From positions 1-30,109 of the IMG/VR virus record IMGVR_UViG_3300009160_000119: 30,109 bases of DNA. The stretch is one strand, 5' to 3'. Positions 20,135 to 28,659 of the stretch are shown here, one piece after another. Both the position numbers and the translations under genes were made by a program. Numbering within the stretch: position 1 is the first letter of the stretch; each line of letters starts with the position of its first letter. The notes under the pieces are model-generated. The model had not been told where the DNA came from. It did not search any database and saw only the letters and a program-made list of their open reading frames with translations. The DNA comes from a virus.

Positions 20135-21763
20135 ATGCAAGAACAAAATTTAAGAGATCTCTCACGAGATTTAAAAAGAAATTTGTCTAGGCTAATGGAG
20201 CAAAGAAGCAACTTTGAAAGCCATTGGCAAGAAATAGCAGACGTACTGCTGCCTAGACGAGCCGACATTACAAAAGAACGAGCAAAAGGCGACAAGCGAA
20301 ACATAGAAATATTTGATGGAACAGCCATACATTCGCTCGAACTTTTGGCAGCTTCACTACATGGAATGTTAACCTCATCCGCAAATAGATGGTTCTCTTT
20401 AAGATTTAAAGAGCCAATTCTAAATGATGAGGATGAAGCGAAAGAGTGGTTGGATGATGCAACAAATAAAATGTATGTAGCCTTCAACCGTTCTAATTTT
20501 CAGCAAGAAGTTTTTGAGTGTTACCATGATTTAATTGCATTCGGTACCGCTTGTCTAATGATCGAAGAAGATCGAGAGGACATCGTTCGTTTTTCATCAA
20601 GACACATAAAAGAATTATACATAATGGAAAATGACAAAGGATTTGTTGATACCATTTATCGTAAATTTAAAATGCCAGCTCAGGCAATTGTTTCAAAATT
20701 TGGAGCAGAGAATGTTAGCACTTCTATTCAAAACGCATTTAAAAAAAATCCATTTGACGAAATATCTTTAGTTCATGTTGTACGACCAAGATTAATGTAC
20801 GATGAGAAGAAAAAAGATAAAAAGAATATGCCGTTTGAAAGTATTTATTTTGAATACGAAAGCGGACATATTATTTCACAAGGAGGATTTAAAGAACTTC
20901 CTTACGTTGTACCAAGATATTTAAAAGGTTCATCAGAGATATACGGTAGATCTCCTGGAATGAATGCTTTACCTGATGTTAAAGTTTTAAACAAAATGGT
21001 TGAAGTATCATTAAAGGCTGCAGCTAAGATGGTTGATCCACCATTATTAGTTCCTGATGACAGTATGATTTTGCCTGTTCGTACAGCTCCAGGCTCATTA
21101 AATTATTATCGATCAGGCTCACGAGATAAAATTGAACCATTACAAATAGGTGCAAACTCTCCACTTGGAATTAATTTAGAAAACCAAAGAAGAGATGCGA
21201 TTGCAAAAACTTTTTATGTAGATCAATTAATGATGTCTAGTTCTAATCGTTCTATGACAGCCACAGAAGTTACGGCTCGTAATGAAGAACGAATGAGAAT
21301 TCTAGGACCAGCATTATCAAGATTACAAAACGAATTATTGCAGCCAATGATTATTCGAGTGTTTAATATTATGTTAAGAAATAATTTATTTGTTCAAGCT
21401 CCACAAATGCTTGCAGGTCAAGAAGTGGATATTGAATATGTATCACCAATGGCGATTGCACAAAGATCCCAAGAACTACAATCGATTATGAGAGGACTAG
21501 AAGTATTTGGCTCTATTAGCCAAGTATCTCCTGTAACAGATTATATTGATGAAAACGGTCTAGTTAAAACCATTATCAATGTTTTAGGATTACCTGCGAA
21601 GATGATTAGATCAGATGCGCAAGTAAGACAAAAAAGAGAGCAACAAGCACAACAACAACAAATGCAGATGCAAATGCAACAAGAACTCGCTGGTAGCGAA
21701 ATTGCAAGAAACTCTGCACCAATGGTGAAAGCTCTCAATGGAACACAACAACAACCACAATAA
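20135..21763 (+). CDS. Portal protein (T7-like head-tail connector)
   Basis: This 542-residue protein forms the dodecameric ring through which DNA enters and leaves the head. Hallmarks of the T7-like connector family are visible: FESHWQEIADVLLPRRADIT near the start, LAASLHGMLTSSANRWFSLRF, YGRSPGMNALPDVKVLN and MTATEVTARNEERMRILGPA. The last ~50 residues are Gln/Met-rich (EQQAQQQQMQMQMQ), as often in this family. Position after terminase and before the scaffold is standard. The 3' end overlaps the next gene by 26 bases. Confidence 0.93.
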   Translation: MQEQNLRDLSRDLKRNLSRLMEQRSNFESHWQEIADVLLPRRADITKERAKGDKRNIEIFDGTAIHSLELLAASLHGMLTSSANRWFSLRFKEPILNDEDEAKEWLDDATNKMYVAFNRSNFQQEVFECYHDLIAFGTACLMIEEDREDIVRFSSRHIKELYIMENDKGFVDTIYRKFKMPAQAIVSKFGAENVSTSIQNAFKKNPFDEISLVHVVRPRLMYDEKKKDKKNMPFESIYFEYESGHIISQGGFKELPYVVPRYLKGSSEIYGRSPGMNALPDVKVLNKMVEVSLKAAAKMVDPPLLVPDDSMILPVRTAPGSLNYYRSGSRDKIEPLQIGANSPLGINLENQRRDAIAKTFYVDQLMMSSSNRSMTATEVTARNEERMRILGPALSRLQNELLQPMIIRVFNIMLRNNLFVQAPQMLAGQEVDIEYVSPMAIAQRSQELQSIMRGLEVFGSISQVSPVTDYIDENGLVKTIINVLGLPAKMIRSDAQVRQKREQQAQQQQMQMQMQQELAGSEIARNSAPMVKALNGTQQQPQ

Positions 21764-21965
21764 AAAATTTCTCGAACTTGTTGCTGATTACAAAATTGTA
21801 TTCGGTAGCGATGAAGGAAAACGAGTTTTAAGCGATCTCGAAAAAAGATGCCACGAGTTTGCGACTACTCATCAAAAAGGTGATAGTCACGAAACAGCCT
21901 ACTTAGAAGGTCAACGCTCTGTGCTTATCTTTATTAAAAACGCTCTTAAACAAACTAACAGTTAA
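21738..21965 (+). CDS. Bbp19-like virion-module protein (75 aa)
   Basis: The product starts in an Asn/His-rich stretch and then has FLELVADYKIVFGSDEGKRVLSDLE, KRCHEFATTH, and AYLEGQRSVLIFIKNAL. The order Y-x-x-V-F-x-S-x-x-G-x-x-V-L and E-G-Q-R-S-V is that of the small protein encoded beside the portal in Bordetella phage BPP-1 and relatives. Its role is not known; the location implies head assembly. Confidence 0.68.
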   Translation: MEHNNNHNKKFLELVADYKIVFGSDEGKRVLSDLEKRCHEFATTHQKGDSHETAYLEGQRSVLIFIKNALKQTNS

Positions 21966-21969
21966 ATAA

Positions 21970-22842
21970 ATGGAAAATCAGACAACTGCTCCTGTAGCAA
22001 CAGGACAATCTGATGTTCAACAAAATGTTGCTTCATCAGTACAAGCGCCAACAACTTTAGCGCAACCTGTATCTACACAGGCTAAACAGGAAAATAAAAT
22101 AGATTTTAAAACTTTAATTCCTGAAAGTTATAAAGAAGAAAAATCATTACAAAATTTTAACGATATGGAAAGTTTTGTAAAAAGTTATCTGCACGCACAA
22201 AAATTAGTAGGAATGGATAAAATTCCTGTACCTAATAAATATGCAACAGATGAAGATTGGCAAGCCGTATTTAAAAAATTAGGTGCGCCAGAAACTCCAG
22301 ATCAATATAAATATTCTTTTAAAGATGAGGAAGTTGATCCAAGTCAGTTAAAGGAATTTAATCAAGCTGCACATAAATTAGGATTACTTCCTAAACAAGC
22401 AGAAGGATTAATAAAATTTTATAATGAGCTTAATCAAAATTCTGTACAGCAACAAGAAGCACAAGCTGCAACTGTTAGACAAGAAGCAGAATTAAGTTTA
22501 AAAAAAGAATTTGGACCAGAGTTTAACAAAAGACTTGACCAAGCTAAAAGACTTGCAAGTTCAACTTTAGGTGCTGAATTTTTAAATAATACAATTTTAC
22601 AAGATGGCTCCAGACTTGGTGATAATGTTTTATTAGTAAAAGCATTTTCACAACTTGCAGACAAATTATCTGAAGATGAGATTGTCAAAGGTGAAGGTTC
22701 TGGCTATCAAACCGCAACTGAAATCCAAAGAGAAATAGATGCTCTTATGGAAGAAGGTTCTCCATATTGGACAAGCGGTCATCCTAACCACAAAAGAGCT
22801 GTTGAAGAAGTTTATAAACTTAGACAGTTATTAAATGGTTGA
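21970..22842 (+). CDS. Capsid scaffold protein
   Basis: This 290-residue protein lies directly before the capsid gene. The N-terminal 50 residues are low complexity (Gln, Ala, Thr, Val). The centre, with KYATDEDWQAVFKKLGAPETP then DQYKYSF and LLPKQAEGLIKFYNELNQ, followed by long charged helices, is typical of scaffold proteins of marine podoviruses. It would shape the procapsid and leave before or during packaging. A peptidase motif is not seen. Confidence 0.75.
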   Translation: MENQTTAPVATGQSDVQQNVASSVQAPTTLAQPVSTQAKQENKIDFKTLIPESYKEEKSLQNFNDMESFVKSYLHAQKLVGMDKIPVPNKYATDEDWQAVFKKLGAPETPDQYKYSFKDEEVDPSQLKEFNQAAHKLGLLPKQAEGLIKFYNELNQNSVQQQEAQAATVRQEAELSLKKEFGPEFNKRLDQAKRLASSTLGAEFLNNTILQDGSRLGDNVLLVKAFSQLADKLSEDEIVKGEGSGYQTATEIQREIDALMEEGSPYWTSGHPNHKRAVEEVYKLRQLLNG

Positions 22843-23017
22843 TAAAGAAATTCTAACCGAAAACGAAATACGCCTGGAATGCTTGCGTCTAGCTGTTGAA
22901 TTCGCATCTGAAAATGTGAAGCTAGATCCAATTCCTGTGGCACAAACATATTTCGATTGGGTAATGAAAAAAAATTCTGTTGAGAAAATCCGCAAGGATC
23001 TCAAAGATAAACGATGA
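22835..23017 (+). CDS. Small unknown virion-module protein (60 aa)
   Basis: It overlaps the scaffold gene by eight bases. The product is an amphipathic helix (LTENEIRLECLRLAVEFASEN), then IPVAQTYFDWVMKK and a basic helical end. Proteins of this size and pattern recur between scaffold and capsid genes in related phages. Function unknown. The 94-base gap that follows holds only a small palindrome (CCAGA/TCTGG near 23046) and the capsid ribosome site. Confidence 0.6.
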   Translation: MVDKEILTENEIRLECLRLAVEFASENVKLDPIPVAQTYFDWVMKKNSVEKIRKDLKDKR

Positions 23018-23111
23018 AGTGTAATCGCTAAATACACAGGCAAGATCCAGATCTTCTGGAAAATCGAACCGACTAATCAAAACTTAAACTAACAATAAGG
23101 AGATTGACAAT

Positions 23112-23975
23112 ATGTCAAACCAAATAACTACAGCTTTTGTACAGCAGTATTCAAACAATGTACAAATGTTGTCACAACAAAAAGGTTCGCTTCTTAGAGG
23201 TACTGTGAGAGTTGAAAGCGTTGTAGGAAAAAATGCTTTCTTTGACCAAGTTGGTAGCGTAGCTGCCGTGTTAAGAACAACACGACACGCTGAAACGCCT
23301 CAGCTGGACACTCCACATTCACGAAGAAGAGTATCTTTGGCTGATTATGAGTTTGCTGATCTTATCGACAATCAAGATAAGTTAAGAACTCTAATTGATC
23401 CAACATCATCTTATGCTTTAGCTGCAGCTTATGCTTTAGGCAGAGCGCAAGACGATGTAATTATAAGCGCTGCAACAGGAACAGCATTCACAGGCGAAAC
23501 AGGTAGCACATCTACTTCTTTCACAGCTGGTAATGCAATTACTGAAGCATCAACAGGCGGATTAACATTAACAAAATTAAGAAGTGCGAAAAAAATTCTT
23601 GATAGTGGTGATGTAGATCCTTCAATTCCAAGATATATCGTTGTTGGTCCACAACAAGTTATCGATTTACTTGGAGATACAAACGTTACAAGTTCTGACT
23701 ACAATACAGTTAAAGCTCTTGTGAATGGTGAATTAAATACATTCATGGGTTTCAACTTTATTATGTCGAACAGACTTTCAATTGCTAGCAGCAAAAGAAA
23801 AGTGCTTGTGTACACACAAGACGCAATTCTTATGGCAGTTGGACAAGACATTATGACTAGAATTGATGAGCGATCAGATCGTGGTTACTCAACACAAGTT
23901 TATGTATGTCAATCCATCGGCGCAACTAGAATGGAAGAAGCTAAAGTTGTATCAATCGAATGTTACGAAGCATAG
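23112..23975 (+). CDS. Major capsid protein, BPP-1-like
   Basis: A strong AGGAG lies nine bases before ATG. The 287-residue product matches the capsid family of BPP-1-like podoviruses: FVQQYSNNVQMLSQQKGSLLRG at the start, TRHAETPQLDTPHSRRRVSL then DYEFADLIDNQDKLR, an E-loop-like central part and DIMTRIDERSDRGYSTQVYV with GATRMEEAKVVSIE at the end. It should assemble the icosahedral head with an HK97-type fold. The decoration protein gene follows. Confidence 0.88.
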   Translation: MSNQITTAFVQQYSNNVQMLSQQKGSLLRGTVRVESVVGKNAFFDQVGSVAAVLRTTRHAETPQLDTPHSRRRVSLADYEFADLIDNQDKLRTLIDPTSSYALAAAYALGRAQDDVIISAATGTAFTGETGSTSTSFTAGNAITEASTGGLTLTKLRSAKKILDSGDVDPSIPRYIVVGPQQVIDLLGDTNVTSSDYNTVKALVNGELNTFMGFNFIMSNRLSIASSKRKVLVYTQDAILMAVGQDIMTRIDERSDRGYSTQVYVCQSIGATRMEEAKVVSIECYEA

Positions 23976-23987
23976 GAGGAATAAAAT

Positions 23988-24452
23988 ATGGCAACAGTAT
24001 ATTCAGTTCAAAAAACTAAATGGAGTCAGAATGTTCCTTCAGAAAACATCAAAACTAATGAACAAAGCGGCAAAGTAAGAATTGCTTTCGCACAATACGA
24101 AGCAAGCTCACTTCAAATCGCTGACGTTATTCAGTTCTTTAACCTACCAAACGGTGCAAGAATTCTTGACGGTTATTTAGCTTATGGTGCTTTAGGAGCT
24201 TCAACTACATTATCAATTGGAAATGCGGCTTATGTAAATGCAGCAGGAACAGCAGTCGCTGCTTCAGCTACATCTTATTTAGCAGCAACTTCAACAGTAT
24301 CAGAAGGCAGAACAGACGCTTTTGCAGTAATAAGCAAAGGTTCTGGAGCAATTGTAGATGCAAATAAAGACGGATTACCGATCACAGCAACACTTGCTGG
24401 TGGAGCGGCAACTGGAACTATCTACTTAGCAGTAAGATACGTTGTTGACTAA
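23988..24452 (+). CDS. Capsid decoration-type protein
   Basis: The gene has AGGAGG before ATG. The 154-residue product is rich in Ala, Thr and Ser, with EASSLQIADVIQFFNLPNGARILDG and GALGASTTLSIGNAAYVNAAG, and ends TGTIYLAVRYVVD. It resembles small proteins that follow the capsid gene in BPP-1-like phages and are thought to cement the head surface. A hairpin terminator comes 15 bases later. Confidence 0.72.
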   Translation: MATVYSVQKTKWSQNVPSENIKTNEQSGKVRIAFAQYEASSLQIADVIQFFNLPNGARILDGYLAYGALGASTTLSIGNAAYVNAAGTAVAASATSYLAATSTVSEGRTDAFAVISKGSGAIVDANKDGLPITATLAGGAATGTIYLAVRYVVD

Positions 24453-24466
24453 TTCATAGTCAAAAT

Positions 24467-24491
24467 GGGGGAGGCGTAAATTGCCTCCTCC
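24467..24491 (+). terminator. GC-rich hairpin after the capsid genes
   Basis: GGGGGAGGC (24467-24475) pairs with GCCTCCTCC (24483-24491) through nine pairs including one G-U, with loop GTAAATT. It is by far the most GC-rich hairpin in the window. No T-run follows, so it may be a partial terminator or an mRNA-stabilising end that keeps capsid expression above that of the tail genes. Confidence 0.6.
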
Positions 24492-24506
24492 GACAATCAA
24501 AAAATT

Positions 24507-24701
24507 ATGTTTCAATTTTATACGCTGGTGAGCGTAATCTGTTCACCATTATTAACAGAATGTTTAAATATAAATCATCAAACAGAATTTAAAAATTTAC
24601 AAGACTGCGAACGAGCAGCACAAAGAATTAATTTAAAAATTACTAGACCAGGAACAACAATTAAAAATTATTGTAAGGAAAAAAAATTATGGCAAGTGTA
24701 G
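24507..24701 (+). CDS. Small cysteine-containing protein with hydrophobic N-terminus (64 aa)
   Basis: The N-terminal 20 residues (MFQFYTLVSVICSPLLTECL) could be a signal sequence or membrane anchor, though no Lys/Arg precedes it. Cysteines at about positions 12, 19, 34 and 56 could form disulphides outside the cytoplasm. The gene overlaps the tail tubular gene by 13 bases. An entry-exclusion or envelope role would fit such a build, but this is speculative. Confidence 0.5.
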   Translation: MFQFYTLVSVICSPLLTECLNINHQTEFKNLQDCERAAQRINLKITRPGTTIKNYCKEKKLWQV

Positions 24702-25267
24702 TAGAAATAGTTAACTCAGCATTAAATTTACTTGGCGCATCTACAATAACAGCTCTTACCGATGATAGTAAGAATGCAAGAATTTGTAATCAAAGATATG
24801 AGCCAATAAGAAATAGAATATTTAGATCACATCCTTGGAACTGTTTATTAAAAAGAGTTCAGCTTGCACAAGATACAACGGCTCCTGTGGTTGAATATGC
24901 TTATGCTTATACTTTGCCTTCAGATTGTTTGAGAGTTTTAAAATTACATACAGGCGCACTTGATAGCATTGAATCTGATATTAAATATAATATTGAAGGT
25001 AGAAAATTAGTAACTGACGAAGCAACTGTTTATATTCTTTATGTTGCTTTAATTACCGATCCAAATCAGTACGATACTTATTTACAAGAAGCTCTTGCTG
25101 CGCAGCTTGCAGCCGATATTGCTTACGGTATTACCAACAATGCAACGCTTGCAAAATATTATCAAGAACAAGCTGATGAAAGATTAAGAGAAGCAAGATT
25201 TATTGATGCAACAGAAAATAGTATTAGCTCACTTGAAAGTAATGAATTCACAGATGCGAGGCTATAA
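24689..25267 (+). CDS. Tail tubular protein A (T7 gp11-like)
   Basis: This 192-residue protein forms the ring joining portal and nozzle. Family marks are IVNSALNLLGASTITALTDD, ARICNQRYEPIRNRIFRSHP then WNCLLKRVQLA, and LQEALAAQLAADIAYGITNN with a C-terminal helix. The gene directly abuts the tail tubular B gene (stop at 25267, start at 25268), as in T7-like phages. Confidence 0.9.
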   Translation: MASVVEIVNSALNLLGASTITALTDDSKNARICNQRYEPIRNRIFRSHPWNCLLKRVQLAQDTTAPVVEYAYAYTLPSDCLRVLKLHTGALDSIESDIKYNIEGRKLVTDEATVYILYVALITDPNQYDTYLQEALAAQLAADIAYGITNNATLAKYYQEQADERLREARFIDATENSISSLESNEFTDARL

Positions 25268-27727
25268 ATGGCTCGTACAACATTAGCGCTTACTTCTTTT
25301 GTATCTGGTGAGCTTGGCTCTAAACTAGATGGCAGAACTGATTTTGATAAATATAGAACAGGCTGCAAAACTTTAGAAAACTTTTTAGTTCATCCACAAG
25401 GAGCAGCTACTAGAAGAGTAGGCACTCAATTTATTAGTGAAGTTAAAACTTCTGCTAATAAAACAAGATTAATACCGTTTGAGTTTTCAACAACACAAAC
25501 TTATATTTTAGAATTTGGTAATCAGTACATTCGTTTTTATAAAGATAAAGGTCAAATTTTATCAGGCGGATCTGCTTATGAAATAGCTTCGCCTTATTTA
25601 ACAGCAGAATTATTTGAGATTAAATTCGCACAATCGGCAGACGTTTTATATATTTGTCATCCAAATCATGCGGTAAGAAAATTATCAAGAACAGGACATA
25701 CTAATTGGCTTTTAGAAGAATTACTTTTTACTTACGGTCCATTTTTAGATGATAATACTGAAACAACTACTTTAAGTTCAAGTGCGATCTCAGGTAATGC
25801 AGTAACTATTACTGCATCAGCTATAACAGGAATAAATAATAATACAGGCTTTCAAACAACGGATGTTGGTAGATTAGTTAGTATTGGTTATGGACTAGGT
25901 TATGCAGAAATAACTGCACGAACTTCCACAACCGTTGTCACAGCAGATATACTTGAAACATTGGCACCGAAAGTTAATCCATCTAAACTTTCAAAAGAAA
26001 TTTCATCATCTGATACAACAATCGTTGTAGATAAAATTGATGATTATGCTGCAACAGGCACAATTAGAATTGATGATGAATTAATTACTTACACAGGCAA
26101 AGATGCAGCCACAAGAAGTTTTACAGGTTGCACTAGAGGAACCAGCTCAACCACAGCTGTAACACACAGAACTTTAGCTTTTGTTTATAGCACAGAAAAT
26201 ATTGCAACGACTAAATGGAAACTTGGAGCCTTCTCTAATTTTTCAGGTCATCCTGCTTGCGTATCTTTTTTTGAACAACGATTAGTTTTTGCTGGTACAA
26301 ATACAGAACCACAAACAATTTATTTTTCAAAATCTGGCGATTATGAAAACTTTGCAACAGGAACTTTAGCTGATGATGCGATGATTTATACAATCGCTTC
26401 TAATCAGGTAAATAGAGTTAGATATTTAAAAGCACAGAGAACATTAATTATAGGAACCACAGGCGGAGAATTTACAGTCACAGCAGATGGAACAGACGCT
26501 GCAGTTACACCGACAAACTTAACAATTAAAAAACAAAGTTCATTTGGAACTGCTGATGTAGATGCTTTACCTGTTGGTAATGCAGTTATCTTTTTACAAA
26601 AAGCAAAAAGAAAATTTAGAGAGTTAGCGTACAATTTCGATTCTGATGGTTATGTCGCACCAGATCTTTGTATCTTAAATGATGCTGTAACTGATAGTGG
26701 AATAAATGAATTTACTTATCAGCAAGAGCCTTCAAGTATTTTGTGGGCTGTTCGAGATGACGGAATTTTAATTGGTCTTACTTACCAAAGATCTGAGAAT
26801 GTAGTTGCTTGGCATAAACATAAATTAGGTGGTTCTTTTGGAACTAATCAATTTGGTATTGTTGAAAGTATTGCATCTATTTCAGGAACTTTAGATGAAG
26901 ATGAATTGTGGGTAATTGTCAAACGCACAATTAATGGATCTACTAAAAGATATATTGAATGTTTTTCTGATTTTGATTTTGATGAAACTAACTCAACAGA
27001 CTTTAAATTTTTAGATAGCTTTTTAACTTATTCAGGACCATCTACTACTTTAAATGGTACGATTTCAAGTTCAGCAACTTCTATTGTATTAACGGATGCT
27101 AGTTCATTTACTGCGACAGGAACAATCTTAATTGATAACGAACGTATTTCTTATACAGGTAAATCCACTAATACTTTAACAGGCTGCACAAGAGGATTTA
27201 ATAGTACCGCTGCAGTAACACACACAACAGGCGCAACTGTAAAACAAGTTGTTAATTCATTTTCAGGATTATCACATCTTGAAGCTCAATCAGTTGGCAT
27301 CCTGGCGGATGGATCAACACACGCTAATAAAACTGTTTCATCAGGTGCAATAACTTTAGATCGATATGTTAATAAAGCAGCTGTTGGTTTAAATTATTCA
27401 AGTGTACTTCAAACAATGAGAATTGAAGGCGGAGCTGAAGAAGGAACTTCACAAGGAAAGACTAAAAGAATTTCAAAAGTTGTTCTTAGATTATTTGAAA
27501 CCGTTGGAGTTAGAGTTGGACCAGATTTAAACAATTTAGAAACTATACCTTTTAGAAGTTCATCAGATCCAATGGACACTCCTGTTTCAACTTTTTTAGC
27601 AGGTGATAAAGAAATAGAATTTAGAGATGATTACAATACCGATGGATTTATTTTTGTAAAACAAGAACAAGCATTACCTTGTTCGGTTCTTGCAATTTAT
27701 CCAACGGTTGTTACATCGGATGGTTAA
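25268..27727 (+). CDS. Tail tubular protein B / nozzle-type protein
   Basis: This is an 819-residue protein. The opening LTSFVSGELGSKLDGRTDFD then KYRTGCKTLENFLVHPQGAATRRVGTQF is the standard start of podovirus tail nozzle proteins. Beta-propeller-type strands follow. Two copies of a ~65-residue domain (residues ~240-300 and ~594-661) share TGTIxIDxExIxYTGK and GCTRGxxSTxAVTH. They probably decorate the nozzle. The 3' end overlaps the next gene by eight bases. Confidence 0.85.
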   Translation: MARTTLALTSFVSGELGSKLDGRTDFDKYRTGCKTLENFLVHPQGAATRRVGTQFISEVKTSANKTRLIPFEFSTTQTYILEFGNQYIRFYKDKGQILSGGSAYEIASPYLTAELFEIKFAQSADVLYICHPNHAVRKLSRTGHTNWLLEELLFTYGPFLDDNTETTTLSSSAISGNAVTITASAITGINNNTGFQTTDVGRLVSIGYGLGYAEITARTSTTVVTADILETLAPKVNPSKLSKEISSSDTTIVVDKIDDYAATGTIRIDDELITYTGKDAATRSFTGCTRGTSSTTAVTHRTLAFVYSTENIATTKWKLGAFSNFSGHPACVSFFEQRLVFAGTNTEPQTIYFSKSGDYENFATGTLADDAMIYTIASNQVNRVRYLKAQRTLIIGTTGGEFTVTADGTDAAVTPTNLTIKKQSSFGTADVDALPVGNAVIFLQKAKRKFRELAYNFDSDGYVAPDLCILNDAVTDSGINEFTYQQEPSSILWAVRDDGILIGLTYQRSENVVAWHKHKLGGSFGTNQFGIVESIASISGTLDEDELWVIVKRTINGSTKRYIECFSDFDFDETNSTDFKFLDSFLTYSGPSTTLNGTISSSATSIVLTDASSFTATGTILIDNERISYTGKSTNTLTGCTRGFNSTAAVTHTTGATVKQVVNSFSGLSHLEAQSVGILADGSTHANKTVSSGAITLDRYVNKAAVGLNYSSVLQTMRIEGGAEEGTSQGKTKRISKVVLRLFETVGVRVGPDLNNLETIPFRSSSDPMDTPVSTFLAGDKEIEFRDDYNTDGFIFVKQEQALPCSVLAIYPTVVTSDG

Positions 27728-28175
27728 TTATAAAGTTATTCCGTATCGTTCTACACATGGAACGGAAATTATAAATTATGGAATGAATGATCCATTAATG
27801 GATCAGGATGCAGAAAATTACGAAAACAGAATTGATATTGCTGCACCAGGACTATCATTTACTTTACTAGCTAATGAGCAGCCAATTGTTTCAGGTGGAA
27901 TTTATCCGCTCTGGCAAGGCTGTGCTGAAGGCTGGGTATTATCAAGTAAAGAAATATTTAAACATAAAATTAGAGCTGCCATTCTTGTTAAACATAGAAT
28001 GGATATGCTTTGTATTAACAATAAAATTTGGAGATTACAGACAGCAGTAAAAGAAGATTTTAAACTTGGAATACGTTTTGCAAAATGGCTTGGACTTCAA
28101 GAAGAAGGAGTAATGGTGCAATACGGACCAGATAAAACTAACTACTACCGCATGGCTAAAATATATAAAATATGA
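27720..28175 (+). CDS. Internal virion protein A-like (T7 gp13-type, acetyltransferase fold)
   Basis: I choose ATG 27720, which overlaps the previous stop; an earlier Met at 27690 would lie inside that gene. The 151-residue product has ANEQPIVSGGIYPLWQGCAEGW then VLSSKEIF and a C-terminal RFAKWLGLQEEGVMVQYGPD then NYYRMAKIY. The A-W-L-GF/L-x-x-E-G pattern near the end is that of GNAT-fold proteins such as the T7 gp13 family. An enzyme role is not implied. It precedes gp14- and gp15-type genes as expected. Confidence 0.7.
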   Translation: MVNYKVIPYRSTHGTEIINYGMNDPLMDQDAENYENRIDIAAPGLSFTLLANEQPIVSGGIYPLWQGCAEGWVLSSKEIFKHKIRAAILVKHRMDMLCINNKIWRLQTAVKEDFKLGIRFAKWLGLQEEGVMVQYGPDKTNYYRMAKIYKI

Positions 28176-28651
28176 GTTTTTTAGGAAATATCGCAGCAGC
28201 TGAAAGCGCAAAGGCAATTGGTAATTATAATAATAAAGTTTATCAACAACAAGCAGCACTTAAAGAAAAACAAAAAGAACAAAGACAACAAATATTTAAT
28301 ACAGTTACAAGACCACAAGTTGTTAGAAAACAAGAAACTCAATATTCACAATTTTTAGTTAATGTTTTTAAATCAGGTGCAGAATTTAGACCTGGCACTA
28401 CTCCTTATTTAGTTGGTTTAGAAAACAAAAATATTGATGCCTTTAATATTGCAACAGCAGAATTTAATGCAATTACTGAAAGTGAAAATATACAAAACGA
28501 AGCGATCATGCTGCGTTCACAAGGACAAGGTGAATTGTATAAAGCTAATCTTACAGCACGAAGTCAATATATTGCAGCCGTTGGTAGCTTATTAGGCGAT
28601 GCTAATATGGCTTACGGTGCTTACGACAAATATTCAACAAAAACAACATAA
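28172..28651 (+). CDS. Internal virion protein B-like (T7 gp14-type)
   Basis: The ATG overlaps the previous stop (ATGA). The 159-residue product is helical and rich in Ala, Gln and Asn (AIGNYNNKVYQQQAALKEKQ) with a late small-residue segment (YIAAVGSLLGDANMAYGAYD) that may insert in a membrane. Size and position match proteins ejected into the host envelope to make the DNA channel. Sequence evidence alone is modest. Confidence 0.65.
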   Translation: MSFLGNIAAAESAKAIGNYNNKVYQQQAALKEKQKEQRQQIFNTVTRPQVVRKQETQYSQFLVNVFKSGAEFRPGTTPYLVGLENKNIDAFNIATAEFNAITESENIQNEAIMLRSQGQGELYKANLTARSQYIAAVGSLLGDANMAYGAYDKYSTKTT

Positions 28652-28659
28652 CCTTAATT

